From positions 111,047 through 175,046 of the forward strand of contig OENT01000161.1 of assembly GCA_900239685.1 (NCBI GenBank): a stretch of DNA of 64,000 bases, in the 5' to 3' direction. Shown one piece after another: positions 41,217-51,638 of this stretch. How positions within the stretch are numbered: the first letter of the stretch is position 1; each line of letters opens with the position of its first letter. This stretch comes from Rotaria macrura. Its lineage: Eukaryota > Rotifera > Eurotatoria > Philodinida > Philodinidae. A model generated the notes under the pieces. It had not been told where the DNA came from. It was given only the letters and a program-made list of their open reading frames with translations, and did not search any database. The position numbers and the translations under genes were made by a program.

Positions 41217-41691
41217 GTCCCGACCCGCTGCGCTTGGCAACCCGCCTAGCCGATCCTCGCGAGTAATTTTTCTAAACGCCCCCCACCTCGCTCGTGCCCA
41301 GTCCAAACTACGTTTGCCTCGCTCGTGCCCCGTAGACGTGTACTCCTCGGGTACCCAGCCCGTCCTGTCGATTTTCTGGAGGGCCCGCCCCGCACCTGTG
41401 AAACCCGTAAAACTTTTTCTTCATTCTTCATTTTATTTTCACTGACTTATTCTTTATATAAGTGATGATCTTATTACAAAAAAATCTGAGGTAAAGTTTT
41501 TTACTACTACACTTCGGCTATTTTCATCTTTGACCACAGGAAGAACAAATTGTTTTCAGCATGGCAATGGTTTCTCATGAGTGACATTTTTTGATATTCG
41601 GCAAGGATATATTTCTCTGATTTTTCTTTAAAAAGCATCTTGATATTGAATGGATTGTATTTGATATTACTTTATAAATATTGATCAAGAG

Positions 41692-41903
41692 CAGGGATTA
41701 GCCCAAAGCGAAAAAGCGGGGGAGGGGTTCTAGATCTGGATTCCCGTGCCCGACCCCCCCCCCTCCCAGAACAAATTTGTTGCATAAAAATTTAAAAAAA
41801 TACCTTGTGAAGTAACTTTACTATTGAAAAAGTGCTGCTTTTCGAAATTATGGGGTAGGGGTCCGGATACCCTGCCCTCCCCCTGTCAATACGCACATCC
41901 CTG
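41692..41903. mobile_element. Nested 212-bp hAT-like MITE
   Basis: Starts CAGGGATTAGCC and ends GCACATCCCTG (reverse complement CAGGGATGTGC). Flanking 8-mers ATCAAGAG and GCCAAGAG agree at the six inner bases. The interior has G- and C-rich arms (GGGGGAGGGG, CCCCCCCCCTCCC) around an AT-rich core. The short terminal match makes this less certain than the other two. Confidence 0.5.
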
Positions 41904-42809
41904 GCCAAGAGATGCAGAAGTATTTGAAGAGGGGCGAGTGATATTCAATGGCATAGAACTATCAAACGATTCTTGATCAAATGATAAAGCATGTAATTCG
42001 ATCATTGCCATTGATAAGAGAGTCAATTGATTCTATGTATTAATTGTAAATATCAAATGATTTTTTGTTTATTCTTTCACTAATTAGTAAAAATTAATTA
42101 TTGAAATATGGAAAACGATAAGGAAAGGAAGAAACAAAAATATCACCTTGTCGCTGTTAATTGGATGAAAATAATGAACCGATCAATATATGCATCGTAG
42201 TGCATATCTAGAATGAAATTTATCAAAAAATTTTTCACGGTCCTTCATCGTGCCCCGCAGAAATTCTGTACCCGCCCACCCCCACCCAAATCTATCCGCG
42301 GCCGGCCTGTATCTTGAAGAGAACCCGTGCCACAAAAATCCCGAAGAAATTAAAAAAATTGATCCCCGCGGGCCCGACGGGTCGAAACCCGTGACCCGCC
42401 CACCTCAGCTATCTACGTATTGTGCCGATACAGAATTTCAATACTAATTGATCATGCTACGAACAGTTGACAGAATTAAATGAATATATGCCAATTTTAT
42501 GAATGCGGAAATTTTCATTAATTACAAACTTTTATCATCACGTAGTATGATACAACCAATCATCTATAGGAAACCATGAATGCATCTTAGTATATATCTT
42601 AAGATAATACACATTTGCTTTTCGTATTGCTTGTGATAGAGAAAAAACAAATTTTTGTTTGAATAAATATATGAACTATTTCGAGATTGTTCTTTTTTTG
42701 AAACCTATAAAAAAGGCAGATACAACTATTTAAACCAACTTACATCGGCAAGTTTTATTGAATTGAAAGAAAAAAAGAGTAAAAATTCATAAAACAATCT
42801 TCGAATGGC

Positions 42810-43406
42810 TTATGAAGACGATTCGTTTTGATATGTTTTTGGTATTGGTTGTATTGTTACACCGGGATACGGAGGTGGTGATGCTTCTGTTACAATGCAA
42901 GAATTTTGATATGAATATGGAGTATTTGGTGGTAAAACGATGTAAGGAGTCTGATAGCATGCAGCTGCTTGTAGTCGTCGTCGTCGTCTGTATGCAATAA
43001 GTAATACCACGGAAATCATCATAATGGACACAACGAAAATACTTGGTAGCAGAATTGGAATTGACCAGTTGTAAAAATTATCTCTTGACTCACACGTATT
43101 TGTTTTAGGGTCACAATATTCAGATAAACATGAGTAACTATACATGCATCGTTCTCCGTAGTTCTTTTGCAATTGACAAGTCAAATTCGAATTCGAGTCA
43201 CAGTAAGATACTGTACCACATTCTCGAGGATGAATGTAATAACCAGAACATTTACTCCATAGAGGTTTTGGTAGCTGACAAATAGCACGATCACAGTAAT
43301 AGTCGCAATCGTCATCACGGTAACATGAACAACCGTAATGACAACGAGAAGAAGTGCAGGTAGGCAACAAAATCGTTGCAAAAAATATTAAAATTATTTT
43401 CAGCAT
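42810..43406 (-). CDS. Cysteine-rich single-pass membrane protein with PPxY tail
   Basis: A single-exon gene of 198 residues. A signal peptide (MLKIILIFFATILLPTCTSS) is followed by a cysteine-dense ectodomain to about residue 107 with a CHYGCSCYRDDDCDYYC core and pairs spaced like an EB/disulphide module. A transmembrane helix follows (about 116-139), then a RRRRR stop-transfer signal. The cytoplasmic tail is Pro/Tyr-rich and contains SPPPYPG, a PPxY motif of the type bound by WW domains of NEDD4-like ligases. I do not recognise the family. TTTATT at 42754-42759 (AATAAA on the - strand) 50 bp past the stop is a plausible poly(A) signal. Topology is clear; function is unknown. It could be a small receptor or an adhesion protein. 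Confidence 0.8.
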   Translation of the reverse strand: MLKIILIFFATILLPTCTSSRCHYGCSCYRDDDCDYYCDRAICQLPKPLWSKCSGYYIHPRECGTVSYCDSNSNLTCQLQKNYGERCMYSYSCLSEYCDPKTNTCESRDNFYNWSIPILLPSIFVVSIMMISVVLLIAYRRRRRLQAAACYQTPYIVLPPNTPYSYQNSCIVTEASPPPYPGVTIQPIPKTYQNESSS

Positions 43407-45599
43407 GGTTGTTTTCGTATGCCTTCAGATAAATAAAAAGAAGTTGCTACTTATTAACAGCTGATAAGAACATTTATTATTTCTGAATGTAAATATTGTC
43501 ATAGATGACACCATTAGAGATAAAACATGCTGACGTCATAGATATCATAATAAAATTTGTTTATTATTCTCAATTGATGTATTATTTCGACTACGAAACA
43601 CTAATGTTATCTTGTACTTTGAAATCAAATTTTTTATTGTACTCAATTGAAATTAATGTTTAAATAACATAAACATATAATATGATGAGCTATCGTCTCA
43701 TATAACCATTTTCATCTAAAGATTTCGAAAATTTGTCGGTAAAAGCATTCTTAACGGTTAATAATAACTACAGAGTATTCATCATACGAACATTTGAAAG
43801 TCTTTCGATCAGTTGTCCAAATACTAAAAATACATAATGCAGCTGACAGATAAAATTGTTGTATTTTATCTCGTTACTAGTGCAATGTCTATTGATAATC
43901 TAGTATTAGTCTAACTATGACCAGATATAATCAGTTTTCAGTCGTTATCTAATAGTGTATTCCATTTGCGAAGAATCTATATTGATATGAAAGGAAATAT
44001 GTATAATAAAATGTTTTCCAAGCGGAATTCAAGTTTTAGGAAAACTGAACTAAAAGAAATACCGACATGAACAACATATAAGAATCGATTGTCATGCAAA
44101 GAGTAGAAAACTTTCCATCGATCCGCCGCGGATTCGATAGTTCTACAGGCTCTAAATTATTGCCGAACACAAATATGAATTCATGTAAAGTAAAATCTCT
44201 TACAGCACATCGAAACCTATTAGTTTATCTTATTATTAAGCGTAGTAGTGAAATTGAAAGAAGAAACACGACACTCTACGATCATCTAGAGTATGCATGA
44301 CTATGACTAACTTAAGTAGAACGTCTCATTACACATCATACATCATCTGTACTATTAGATTTTCTCAAATACTATACCATTCGAATTGTTCGAAACAAAC
44401 AAACCAACAGAGAAAGTACAATATCATATCGAACAGCCTATTTATTGTTTGTCAAACATACAGAAGAACAATGAGTTGCTTTTTTTAATACTAATTATCA
44501 CTAGAATGACAATATTATATTTTTTTTATCTAACGACGTATGTTCAAATCATCGAGCATATTTTATGTGTAACTACGTTCTTGTTTCAAAAGGCATTGTA
44601 AATGTTGAACTTATTTTTTGGCATGACAAATTTGAAACGATAAACTATAGTTTACTGAAAAATACTTCATTTTATAATTGATAAAAAAACAACGCTTCAA
44701 CATACTTTTACACTTAGGAAATTTCCAAACTCGGTGCAAGATAAATAACCTTTTTTTTTTGTTTAGATAGAAGGCATGGAATTCTCTTCTAAATAACATC
44801 AATATGAAACTCGAGAAATTAGTGCGATATGCTTCAGAACCTTAAATATATATGACTCATAGCAGACTTTTAAATTGCAAAACCAAATAAAACAAGTTAA
44901 ACTCCACAATGCATCTCGTTTTGTTTTTACTCCAATGTTATGAAACTAAATACAAACACTATTGATAGTAAACAAACCTACATCGTTCTTTCGATGACAA
45001 AGTATTTAGCAATGATGAACAAAAATGATTTTTAAGTTGATGTTTTCACCTTTGCAAAGAGGGATTCAATTAAAATTACACAAAGCAGAGCTGAATAAAA
45101 ACTTCAACAACTAAGAAGACGGTCAAATCAGGAGATTCTTATTCAATTGAAAATATTGCCTTTTCTGTGATTTCAACGACATTTTTCTTGAATGGTATTC
45201 AATGGAACTATGAGCATAATGAAATGCATGAGAACATTAAAAAATGAAACAGGTAAAAACTGATGAAGTGATAAAAGACGCTCGAAAAATTCTCACTTGC
45301 AAAATAAAATCGTTGATTTTTCCTTATGAAAATGTGTAGTCATATATTTATTTAAAAACACTTATATTCCTTTATCAACAAAAGAAAAACTCTTTGTGCA
45401 AAAACAAAGTGACAACAAAAGAAAAGAAAAACAACATCAAACAAAATGTGTTCAAAGCAAAAAGACTACAAAAAAGAAAAGACTACAAAAAGCATAAATT
45501 ACAAAAAAAAAGAAAGAGAAAATGCTAAACTGAAATAATATTTAAAAAAGAAAGAAAAAAAACGATCACTACTAAATGTCTTTATATTGTTAATAACAT
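43407..45599. other. Intergenic interval, A-rich near the right end
   Basis: No recognised gene. The last 250 bp (45340-45590) are strongly A-rich, with AAAGAAAAG-like low-complexity sequence, and contain TTTATT at 45347-45352, a possible poly(A) signal for the - strand gene that ends at 45600. Confidence 0.45.
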
Positions 45600-48500
45600 T
45601 TATTCGACATGTACCCAATCTTGATTGTCTTCCTCTTCTTTTTTTTCTTCAACACGTAATTTTTTCATTGAACGTGTGACACGATCACTTGCAAGTTGTG
45701 TTGGAGCTGGACCCAAATCAAAATCATCAAAATCTGAACGAAGCCAATCTAACATTTCAGCTTTGAATACTGGTGGTGCTGTAGTTGGTTGATTTTCGTT
45801 TGTAGCATTGCCATCGGTTGTTTTCGATATTGGTAATGTATCATCTTGATCATGATCAAAATCTTCATAATGCTGTGCATGAATTCGATAATGATTTTTC
45901 ATTCGATAAGCTGATGGAATATATTGATTACATATTTTACATGTACGTTTTCGAATTTCTTTTTTAACTGATGCACAACAAAAGTCAAATGGTAACATTT
46001 CATTCTAGAAAAGATAGACAAAAACAAAAATTTAATCCATTTCCTAATATTGAACATTTTTTCTTTTCGTTCTCTATTTACTTGCGTATTTTCAATAACA
46101 ACACCATGAAATTGAATACGTTGAAATAATGAACCGTAGAATTGTCCTTTTTGATAATCTTTTTCAGCCATACGAATTCCGTAAGGCGTACGTTCAAATG
46201 GTACAGGTGATGGTAAAAATCGATGTGGAAATACTTCAACATAATTTGAACGCCATGGTCCGCAGCATTCTTCTGAATTGCAACGAACAATTTGTAATGT
46301 ATATTGTGTTTGTAAAACATGCATGGCACACCAATATTCATCAATATCATATTTTGGTAATTCACCGAATTTTTCTCTTGCTGGACGAGCATTTTCTTGA
46401 TAGTATTCATCAGATGCATGCACACGAAATTCATGACCTTCTTCAGATTCTTCTTCAGCACACACTCTATTTAACGAAAATTAAAATTTATGCACACTCT
46501 AGTTAAGATGAGAAAAACTTACTGTCGTAAAAGTTCATCCATAACAACTTTAACATCGATTTGTCTACGTTCATCTTCTGATGTTGCTGGTGGATTAATA
46601 TATTCGGCAAAACATGGATAACCATCAATAACTGTTTGATTCCATGTTTCAGCTAATATTTGACCGGCTTTACGAAAATTTAACTTTTCTAAATCAACAT
46701 TTATTGTTGCACCTGAATCATTTAAATGTGAACCAAAATGATCATGTGGTAATATAAGACCAGCTAAATCATGCGATAGCGGTGCCATACGACGTTCGAC
46801 TATGTTATAAGCTGATTGACCAGGACTGAAAATACAAATCGATGATAATAAGATAAGAGCAAAAAAATTAAGATCATATCTATTTACGCATGTGTAAGAA
46901 CAAAAAGTGCATCAAGATCATATTTCTTAAATTTTCGAATGCTTGCAACGAGTGTTTTTGGAAAACGTGGATTTTCATCTGGACCACCATCTACAGTTAC
47001 AATAACGATGGGCTTGACTGCTCCAGTTTCGTCACGTGCAACTTTTTCAAATTCTTTTAAGTTAACAAGACGATCGAAATCAATTGCATGTGAGTCAGCA
47101 TTCGATTGATCGTGTTTAGCTGAACGTACAGCAATATAGGTTGGACCTGAATAACCTAAATCACCATCTTCTGATAGGAGACAAGCTGCATAAACACTCG
47201 GGGTCAATTGATGTCTTGGGGCAACTGTCCAGTCGTGATCAGGTAAACGTATACGATAATCCAAATGCATTAGCATGGGTGCTTGAACGCGTGCTGCTGG
47301 TAAACCAAGTGGAACTTTACATTTATCATCTTGTGATAAATAAAAAACACAATCATTGCCAAATATAGAAGCTAAATCTTTCATGTAACGAATGGTTGCA
47401 GTGGCAAAATGACCATCTTCGTGTTTGCCATGTTCATCGTTTTGTGCTCGACGAAGACGTACTGGAACAGTTTGAATGTGTCGGCGACCTTCAATCGACG
47501 ATGCGCGATGAGGCAAAAGACTAAAGAAATGAATGAAGGATGTATTTTTGTGTCACATTGTGAAGAAACATTTTCTTTTTTATTCGTTTCCTTACCGATA
47601 GTAGAGTGTTGTTCGTTTAATATCATAACCACGTTGTTTGATTTTTTCACGTAAATCATCCAATGTTAAACATGGTCGTATGGTTTCCGATCGTCGACGA
47701 TCATCACTAGCGCCACCAACTTTAGCAATTTCTTCAATGATTTGCAATAAATCAGGACATTGTTCTTCAACACGTGGTCGACCAACACCACGACGATAAA
47801 GCTTATTCAATTGTGGACCTAATTCAGGTTTCGATTCTAATAAATTATCGACCTAAAAGAAAGCAAAGCAAGATATTGAGAAAAAACAATGTCGATCACT
47901 TTCATACAATTTTCTTCTGTTTATTGCGATATTTATTCGATGCTCGCTGTTTCGATTGAAGACGCTTTAATTCATAGGCTTTCTTCTTTCGATCAATAAT
48001 CAATTGTTTCAATTGTTTTTTACTTTCTGGTGTTGATAAACCCATTTGTCGAACTTGTACTAATGATGCAATACGTTCGTTTATGGCACTTAATTCTTTG
48101 TAGGCACGTTCTTGTGCTGGTTGCCGGATCGTTTTTGGTAAAGGTTCTAACGCACCACCTGTTGTTTGAGCTGCTTTTTTAGACGGATCTTCAATAATAT
48201 GTTCATCGGTTGGTTTTCGTTTTTTCACGTAATAGCTCTTCTTCTTCTTTTTCTTTTTTTCTTGTTCTTGTTCTTCTTCTTCTTCTTCATCATCATCATC
48301 ATCAAGATCATCTAGACCATTCCATTCTTCGTCTTTTTTCTCACCACCATTTTCTTTATTATTTGATTTTCCAGTTGTTTCGGCTGGTTTCTTTGCATTT
48401 TTTTTTGGCCGTCCACGACTATCCTTTCTGGGTTGAGTATCAGGTGACGGTGGACGTGCGAGTCCTTCATTTTCGGGTGCACCTAATTGATTGTAGGTTT

Positions 48501-48861
48501 CTAAATATTCCTCAATTTTTTCTTTAACTAATTCTTCATTGGTTTTTATATCATTCCATTCAACTTGCGCATCATGATGTCGAACCTACAACAATATTAT
48601 AACATATATTCGTTTATCATGAAACCATTTGTCTTAAGGAATGTGATTTGAATGATAATCGAATATTTGAATTTCATGTATTTCTTTAATGTTCTCTTTT
48701 TTATTAGTGCGAATAAATCTTCTCTCACACCTATCTTTGTTGGGTAAAAAGTACTTTAAACTTACGGCACGTTTTACATCAGGATGAGCTTTCATATACG
48801 CATCCACGAACGTTTTATAAAGACTCGCACTTTGAGACTTCTTGCCTGAATTACTAGGCAT
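45600..48861 (-). CDS. Intron-bearing DDE transposase-derived protein, AT-hook and C2H2 finger
   Basis: Seven exons on the - strand: 48861-48766, 48585-47908, 47852-47596, 47520-46888, 46825-46523, 46466-46082, 46004-45600; 918 residues, all introns GT...AG (55-180 bp). The N-terminal part has KTFVDAYMKAHPDV, an AT-hook-like SRGRPKKNAKK (about 88-98), an acidic run and a Lys-rich helix. A helix-turn-helix follows (about 320-348, LTLDDLREKIKQRGYDI). Next comes a DDE-like core: D408/D409 (SQDDKCKVP), D521 (VTVDGGPDENPR) and E565 (NIVERRMAPLS), with D-E spacing of 44. The C-terminus holds a perfect C2H2 finger (C806, C809, H822, H826; CKICNQYIPSAYRMKNHYRIH-like spacing) and an acidic tail. The GGPDEN...APGxSAYNxVERRM pattern recalls the ISAzo13-type arrangement, and I recall similar uncharacterised invertebrate proteins. 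The name is inference. Seven intact exons and no visible terminal repeats suggest a domesticated nuclear protein. Confidence 0.85.
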
Positions 48862-49911
48862 GATGACGATGATGATGATGATAACGGTAACTGTAGGTTT
48901 ATAAGGGCGAACGGGTCTTAATGTGTGTCGATGGTGGTGAGGAAGAATGTGAATGAACCGATCAACTACGTTGAAGCAGGTCACGAAGAAATAAGAGAAA
49001 ATATAGAACAAAGAGAGAGGAAAAATATAGAAAAAAATAGTAGTAATCGTAAAACACTGCAGTGACCTTTCTTTTACCAACGGTCACGATACTACAATGA
49101 GAGAAAGAAAAAAGAAAAAAAACTGATCTTAGCGGACAACCGTTGACTGTTCTCTGATCCAGGGTTGGTCGATAAGGGCATCCTGTCTGGAGAAGAAAAG
49201 AGAAAGAACGACGAAAGGGATAACGACTATATTTGACCGGGACACGAGGAAAAAAAATAACTCGTGACCATCGTATACCCTACCATTGATTACCGTCTTC
49301 TGTTTTTTTTTGTTCATCCACCAATCTCGTACCGAGTTCAAATATTCAAGCAAGGAAAGTTCAGACAAGACATCATCAAATAAAAAATACATCTAATCTA
49401 TGATAGAATTGTAAACTATCTAGAATAAATTTTGTACAATTGAAGATAAGCTTATATTCTTCACAAGTAACAAACAGCTTTATTTAAGTTTGTATATGTA
49501 AATGGTGTCGAACTGTTTTATACAAAAAACAAAGCATAACAAAGACCACAGGAATTATAAGTTACGAGATGGAGTTGAAAAACAAAAACACCAATCAAGA
49601 TATAACTCCATAATGATCATGTTCTTCTGATTTCAATGGAAACGAATAGAATCTTTGATGATATCAAATATGTATCCGTTACGAGTAGGTGAATTATTTG
49701 TAAATCGATCAAATGATATGATTCTAGATGAACAAGCTTCTCCTGAGAAACCCTTCAATTGTCAATAATAATTTTTTTGTAGTTGGTACTTCTACGCGTT
49801 ACTTTGCGGATACTAACCACCACTTGTAGACTTTTTACAGCGCCATAGTGTATCTTTGCGAGATGAGTAAAAATTGATTTTCAAAATTTGACTTTTTCGA
49901 TCGTATAGATA
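48862..49911. other. Upstream region of the transposase-derived gene
   Basis: About 1 kb with no recognised gene. The first 250 bp are probably 5'UTR and promoter of the - strand gene. An upstream in-frame Met at 49080 would add a hydrophobic Phe/Ile-rich stretch and was not chosen. Confidence 0.45.
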
Positions 49912-50213
49912 CCCAGATAAAAAAATCAGACATTAAGTCTTGCAAGTTCAGATGAAATCGTACAAAAAATCGTGTTCTCAGATATCGTACATAAATTCGT
50001 ACAGTAAGATTCTTGTGAGATCTTACGGTCCCATAAGATTTTCTATAATTTTATAATCAGATCTGACAGAAGAACAAGATCTGCCAAGAATTTTCGAGTA
50101 AGACTTGATGTGAGACTTCTGAGACTACGGTTTTGTGTACGATTTTTCGTCTGATCTTACAAGATCAGATGCAGAATCTTGACAGATCTTAGTATCTGAT
50201 AGTTTGTCCTTGG
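49912..50213 (+). mobile_element. Second intact 302-bp CCCAGG MITE copy
   Basis: Starts CCCAGATAAAAAAATCAGAC and ends TGATAGTTTGTCCTTGG. It has the same length, orientation and internal order of motifs as the copy at 36516-36817, differing by scattered substitutions. A 2-bp TA flanks both sides. It is located 120 bp downstream of the B-box pseudogene. Confidence 0.8.
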
Positions 50214-50333
50214 TATTGCTTTGAAAACTATCGTAGAAAAGCAATAGATTTACAGTGTAGGTTCGATTGATAATTTGATGTTACTATTCGGTGTTCAACG
50301 TTTTTACAAGTCTGCAAAAATGCAATGAAAATA

Positions 50334-51638
50334 TTAAATAACATGAAAATTCCAATTTTTATCAGTTCTTATAACGAGAATATTCGAACCCAAAAGAACT
50401 GCATTCATCGGTGGTGAATTGTATTTAGACATAGTTCTTATTGTACCATATTGATTAATATGTATTAGACGAGAATCATTAGGATCTAGCACAAGCCAAT
50501 CGTTGGAATTGAGTAAACAGAAATAAGTCATTGAATGAACAATGTCATATTTAGTATCTAGTTGTAATGACCAAATTTTATCGAGCGTCATAGTTGATCG
50601 AAGTTCCATGTGAGTTGTTCGTTGTTTCTTGATTAGTAATGCAAGTGTTTCATTGTGATAAGTTATATCGATAATTATATCACGGTCTTTACATAAATGA
50701 GAAGTTTTCCATCGTTTGATTAATTCAAAAGATGATTGTAGATTGAATTGAAAAATATCTGTATAATTTAGACACGATATCAGATAAAGAGAAGTATTAG
50801 AACATGTACAACGCCACCAAAATTGTTCTGGATTTATTTGAATTTATTCGATTGATGTCAAACTTTTGTCAATAAGATGAATTTGTTTATTTAAATCGAG
50901 CACAATAAATCTATTTAATGTCGATGATCAACACATATCATAAACGCCTGGATTTTTCCACGGAATACTTTTGATTACTATCGATTACTTATCAAATAAC
51001 TGTAATTCTTTACCTTGCAATATTAAGAGGTAATCATCATACGTAGCACATACTAAATTGTATTCTTCATTACAATCGATTGTTTTGTAAGGTGATGTAA
51101 AAGTTGTAAAATCGATTTCATCTAGTTTTGCTTCTTCAATCGAAATAAAATCCTCGTAAAATTCGAACGAACGAATATGTATTTGAAAACATGTTTTATG
51201 AATGCCTTTTAATTCATGTTGGATTGTATCGATTGTCGATTTAAAATAGTCAATATCTTTTTGTGTAGTACCGTCTTCATGAATTAGCTTGTTTATTTTC
51301 AATTTCAGCTGATCGATTTCTTTGCGTTGCTTTTCAGTTTTTTCACCATAATGTTTTTCAAGTTCTTGACGCTTTTTTTCATACAATCAATTTATCATTT
51401 GATAGCATTCATCCCGCCACATATCCAGTTTTTCAAGACAATGACCGATCATTGTTTCCATAGTTTTTTTCGTAATAAAATTATGAAGAGTAGTAATTTC
51501 ATGCGATAAGTTGTCTAACTGTTCGTTGCTTGATTCATAATGTTCATCTAAATGATCGGGACACAAAGTCCTGTCACAACAATGGCATGAGATACATAAT
51601 GTTGATTGACATGATTCTACATCACATGACTGTGACAT
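50334..51638 (-). pseudogene. B-box/coiled-coil/propeller paralogue with four in-frame stops
   Basis: Reads in a single - strand frame for 435 codons, almost the same length as the intact paralogue at 59369-60679. The N-terminal Cys/His cluster is kept (C5, C10, C15, C18, C20, C21, C26, H29, H33). A coiled coil (about 85-135) and propeller-like strands follow, ending NAVLLGSNILVIRT. Stops occur at 51389-51387 (TGA), 50987-50985 (TAA), 50930-50928 (TGA, where the paralogue has Trp) and 50846-50844 (TAA, where it has Leu). There is no net frameshift. Two of the stops are single-base changes from the residue in the paralogue. It is best explained as a recently inactivated copy. Confidence 0.8.

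Larger units (their letters stand above)
41005..42408. mobile_element. hAT-like non-autonomous transposon (1404 bp)
   Basis: The left end reads CAGAGGTGGGCGGGGC; the reverse complement of the right end reads CTGAGGTGGGCGGGTC, so 14 of 16 terminal bases match. Flanking 8-mers are TTATCTAC (40997-41004) and CTATCTAC (42409-42416), a 7/8 match, as expected for the 8-bp target duplication of hAT elements. The ends are GC-rich (runs of CCCG, GGGCCC), quite unlike the surroundings. No transposase frame is present. Two smaller hAT-like elements are inserted at 41051 and 41692. Confidence 0.7.

Noticed and set aside
41005-41398. hAT-like right end at the CGCACCTG near 41398
   Set aside because: It resembles the left terminus, but the flanks do not duplicate; the end at 42408 has both a better terminus and a 7/8 target duplication.
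46078-46506. Long open frames on both strands overlapping the transposase-derived gene
   Set aside because: They are shadows of exon 6; the conserved reading continues across the introns only in the frame chosen.
50334-51638. Stop-codon recoding in the B-box paralogue
   Set aside because: Both TGA and TAA occur, the equivalent positions in the intact copy are ordinary sense codons, and other genes here use these stops normally; pseudogenisation is simpler.
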